Position numbers and translations under genes: made by a program. This document shows positions 60,540-64,000 of a stretch of 64,000 nucleotides of DNA, piece by piece. The notes below the pieces were generated by a model. It did not search any database and was not told where the DNA came from. It saw only the letters and a list, made by a program, of their open reading frames with translations. Origin of the DNA: Certhia americana (taxonomy: Eukaryota; Chordata; Aves; Passeriformes; Certhiidae); the NCBI GenBank assembly GCA_018697195.1, contig CM031866.1, positions 3,855,418 to 3,919,417 of the forward strand, in the 5' to 3' direction. Position 1 is the first letter of the stretch, and each line of letters begins with the position of its first letter.

Positions 60540-63500
60540 TGGATATCAAGGATTCAGTTGGAAAATTTAAAAAAAAGTAACTAGGGGAAAATATGGTGCT
60601 CTCTAAGTCCCAGTGGTATGCCACATTCATTTTACCAGAGAGTTTATTCTTTAGTACTTTCATGGATTGACATGAGGGAGGAATTCACATGTCAGGACAG
60701 ATAAAATCTCCCTCCTGCCAAAGGAGTCTATTCAGACATGCATGTTAGTAGGTTGATAACTTATTCTGTATTGCAGAGGACTCAAAGATAGACATTTCTC
60801 CTTTTATCTCCATCTCTGCGCTCCCTGCATACTAAAGATACGGGGAAACAGCAAGATACATCTTAACTAGCCCTCTCAGAGAGCAGTGACTTCTCCTAGC
60901 CTGTGCCAAGAGATGCAAACTTAAAGGAATAAGGTGTCACACAGACTAATAGCAAACACATTAGCAATGTTTATGCGCATAATTTGAGCCCTGTGTGAAT
61001 ATTGTTTAAAAAAATACAAACCCTGGACTTTGTGGTTAATTTTTTTTTGCCAAGAAAAATGCACTGTATCACAATGCTCTTCTTTCAGATTGCTCTGCTA
61101 GAGGTATGGGAAATAGGTTGAGAAAGATGGGGGACCAGGACAAGTAAAACATGTTGAAGAATCCATCTTTGACACACTTTCCAAATTCTGATGAAACCTT
61201 TGTGTTTATTTTGGGAGTTAGGCCCACTCTCCTTCTAAAGACTTGGGAATTGAATCAAACAACTTTATCCCTTGACCAGAGAAGTAAAAGTATGTCTGCT
61301 CTTCAAAATGGAATTAAAATTCAGGAGTGTTTAGTCTCATACTTAAGCTGATCATCTCCATGTCATACACTTTTGATTTTTCTGGCACTATCAAATGGCA
61401 TAATTTTGGGGAAACTTGCTATTTAAGAGTATTAAACTACATGAGTGTCATTCCTAAGGAGCCATGTTTAAAATACAGGGGATAAAAACCTTCAGAATGC
61501 AGCTCAGACCATTCTGAACTGCCCTTTGGTAGAAGGACTTCTCCCTTTCTCCATCTTCTTCCAGTGATGGTGCTGGGAGAGCAGCCTCCTTCTCTGTGAG
61601 ACTAAATATGTGGGTTGGAAATAAATCACCTTCTTTGATCTTTCTCTCATCCTTCCAAAAAGTTCCCAAAAGCAGAGTCTTCTTATTTTTTTTAGCAGCT
61701 CATATATGTAGATTGAGATTAAAGTGGTTTAGAAAGTGTTTTATATAGATTTGTATACATACCTAAAATATTTGCCTCAATGTATCTTATCTAAGCTTCT
61801 GCACGGATCTGAATTTCCCAGGCTTGAACCACGCTTTGTGTAAATCGATGTTGTCTCACTGTCTTTGAGGGAGCTTATTTACGTCAGCTCTGGAATTAGT
61901 ACCCTGTATTCCAGCCAGCACTTAGCTGCAAGAGTCAAAATAACATGGATATGTACTGTTTTCCTGTTATCTCTACCATCTCTATAAACAGAAGCTATTA
62001 GAAATATTGTGAGAAAGATATCTTGTGAGGTTTGTTCCCCACTCAAGAGTTTTTAGATGGATATCTGACAAGAATGTGCAGTTATACCAATCCTCAAACT
62101 TCAGCATTGTTTTCTTTGCCTTAGCAGCAATTCATTTTGATTTGCATACCCCAGCTTTGAGCTCTTGTAGTTTCAGAGATCTTCAAGCAGCATCTTATTC
62201 ATTTTTCCTTTTGCCTCACCATTTTCATACATTTTCAAGACAACTGAATGGAGAAATATAACACAAGAAAAATAAAACCACATGAAAATTCCCCCCCCTC
62301 TCCCCCTTATTTTCTTCCTCTGGAAAATGCATTCTGTACTGTGGTCCTTCCTAGAGAACGTTTTCATTCTGCCTAAGATCTGAGGCTTCATTTTGGAAAT
62401 AATAAGCTTTTTCCAGACAAGACTTAGTGAAGTAATGACTCAGAGGCACAGACAGACAAGTGGACTGTTTGTTTCATCTTAATTATTTATGTGGTGTTAT
62501 TCTAACAATAATATATTGTGTCTTCCAATGAATTCTCCTCTGTTTGTGTATCACTGAATGGGAGAGTGAGACTACGAGACATCTCAGGATGGATAATTGT
62601 ACAGAAAAAGTTAAGAAACAGTAATATAGCTGACCAATTTAAATTCAGTCATACGTAATACAAATTCTGTAGTGGTTTCTTTGTTAAAGGTTTCTTTTCT
62701 TGTTGCTATTGACCAGGAAATTATTTGATGTTTTAAGAAGATTTTAGACAAGGAGATTTCAGCAAGGTGAGCTCAAAACTGTGATTTCAGCTTTGAATTC
62801 CTCTTTTCTATTGATCTTCCTGTGATTTACAACCATTTCCCATCATAAAGCTCTCTCCTGCTTTATGTCAACCAAATTTGGGGCACAGTTTCATCCTTAC
62901 AGAGAGCACCTGCTTTGTGTCCCTTGTGAAGGGAGATTAGTCTCTTGCTTTGAGAATTTGTTGCCCGTTGGCTCTCTTCACCACAAAACCAACCAAAAAA
63001 AGTTCTGCATGTTTCTAGGTAGAATTGCTTGGAGATCTGTAAAATGATTTTGATCTTAGACCTGAGCCTGCCATTAAAGTGCTTGACTTGCCTTGACCAC
63101 TGTAATTTTAGAAAGCTGACCCTTCTCCTTTGCAATTTACACAGTGTTTTTAGCCTAATGCAGAATTTCCCTCTTCTGCAGCTGGGAAGAGAATATCCAT
63201 CATTTCCAGATGTGGACATATGATCCAGGAGGCAATTGAAGGGATTTTGGAATAAGATGGTTTGTCTTATGGATTTGGATTGGTCAAGAGAGATTTGCCT
63301 GAAATCCTTGAGAGAGCATGGCACCTCTCTGACTCGGGAGGCATTTTAAAATAAACTCCAAACTTAAATGCATTTTATAGAGAGGCTTAAAACTTCTAAA
63401 ATATAAATCTCAAATATTTATATGTGGGCTGCAATGGAACAGAAGTTACGACCTCATATGTGAATGTCTAGGATTTGTTTTTTCCTTCCACCAGCCCACC

Positions 63501-64000
63501 TGGAATGACTTTAGCTTTCAGCCTTACCTCAGGCTGTACCCAGGTTAGCTCCCAGTGACTTATGACTCCATCAATCCTCACAGATATGTGCTGTACTCCT
63601 TCAAGGGAAGTAGTTCGTCTTCTATATGACTGCATCCCCACCCCTTGTGAAGTTCAAAGAACCCAGGACAATTGCTTACTCAAATGGCCTTCCAGTTAGG
63701 ATTGAAGATGCTCTCCCTGCCTCCCCATGTGAATCAGAACTTTCTGGTGAACTTTGCCAGAGACAGAAACTTCCAGTATAATCCAGCCCCTCTTGAACTA
63801 GAAAGACATGTGATGATGGTGATGAAATATCAGGTGAGATTGCTCAGTATGTGTTAAGGAGTTTTGAACTGGAAATGGATCAATTTAGAGCTCTTTTCTG
63901 AAGTCAGACTAGCACATTTTTTATGATCCATTTCCCATGAACTGACAACTGTTCCCTATCCAACAGACAGTTTACTTGTAGCGATTTTGACTTGCATTAT
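60540..64000. other. Non-coding DNA, no feature seen
   Basis: A 153-codon minus-strand frame (62863-63324) is the longest but shows no family resemblance and is opposed by two plus-strand frames. A C-rich run lies at 62289-62308. No repeat, RNA gene or exon is supported. Confidence 0.5.

Noticed and set aside
62863..63324. 153-codon minus-strand open frame
   Set aside because: No recognised domain, opposed by two plus-strand frames, AT-rich like its flanks, and no splice or promoter context.

Overview
The window looks like vertebrate nuclear DNA from a bird, probably a neoavian. The main evidence is a recognisable avian CR1 retrotransposon tail at 21421-21492, in reverse orientation, carrying the GGTTTGGGTTGGAAGGGACC signature. 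Supporting signs are general AT-richness with CpG depletion, long A/T homopolymers, A-rich tracts broken by C (CCAA and CCCAAAA types), and a low density of transposon relics. No bacterial, viral or organellar gene architecture is present. The species and chromosome cannot be determined from the sequence alone.

I find no protein-coding gene I can defend. Open frames are short (at most about 160 codons), frequently overlap on both strands, start without context, and resemble no family I recognise. The window is therefore best read as a gene desert or the inside of a very large intron. I also saw no convincing tRNA, rRNA, known microRNA, CRISPR array or intact mobile element.

Layout: 1-2 kb is featureless. 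2.04-2.55 kb is a motif-dense, enhancer-like block with a perfect CRE, a DR1, a FOX site and an NFI-like inverted pair. 2.6-37 kb is mostly unremarkable AT-rich DNA with old CR1 fragments, degraded amniote repeats, microsatellites, homopolymers and small inverted or tandem duplications. 37-39 kb holds an open block without a recognisable product and a CpG-rich patch. 39-44.6 kb is quiet. 44.7-48.9 kb has the texture of a conserved non-coding cluster. It contains an inverted pair of homeodomain core sites and, most strikingly, two diverged copies of the same roughly 73-bp element 890 bp apart (about 74% identical ungapped by hand count). 49-54 kb is simple purine-rich or unremarkable DNA. 54.1-58.4 kb carries very old repeats (a MIR-type SINE, a second MIR-like scrap, and an ancient CR1/L3-type LINE tail) and a POU/homeodomain-rich block interrupted by a 33-A run. 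60.17-60.56 kb is the clearest CpG-rich patch in the window and contains a 43-codon ATG frame. 60.6-64 kb is featureless.

If the window has a function, it is most plausibly long-range cis-regulation of a developmental gene outside it. That is inference from sequence texture and not from alignment.
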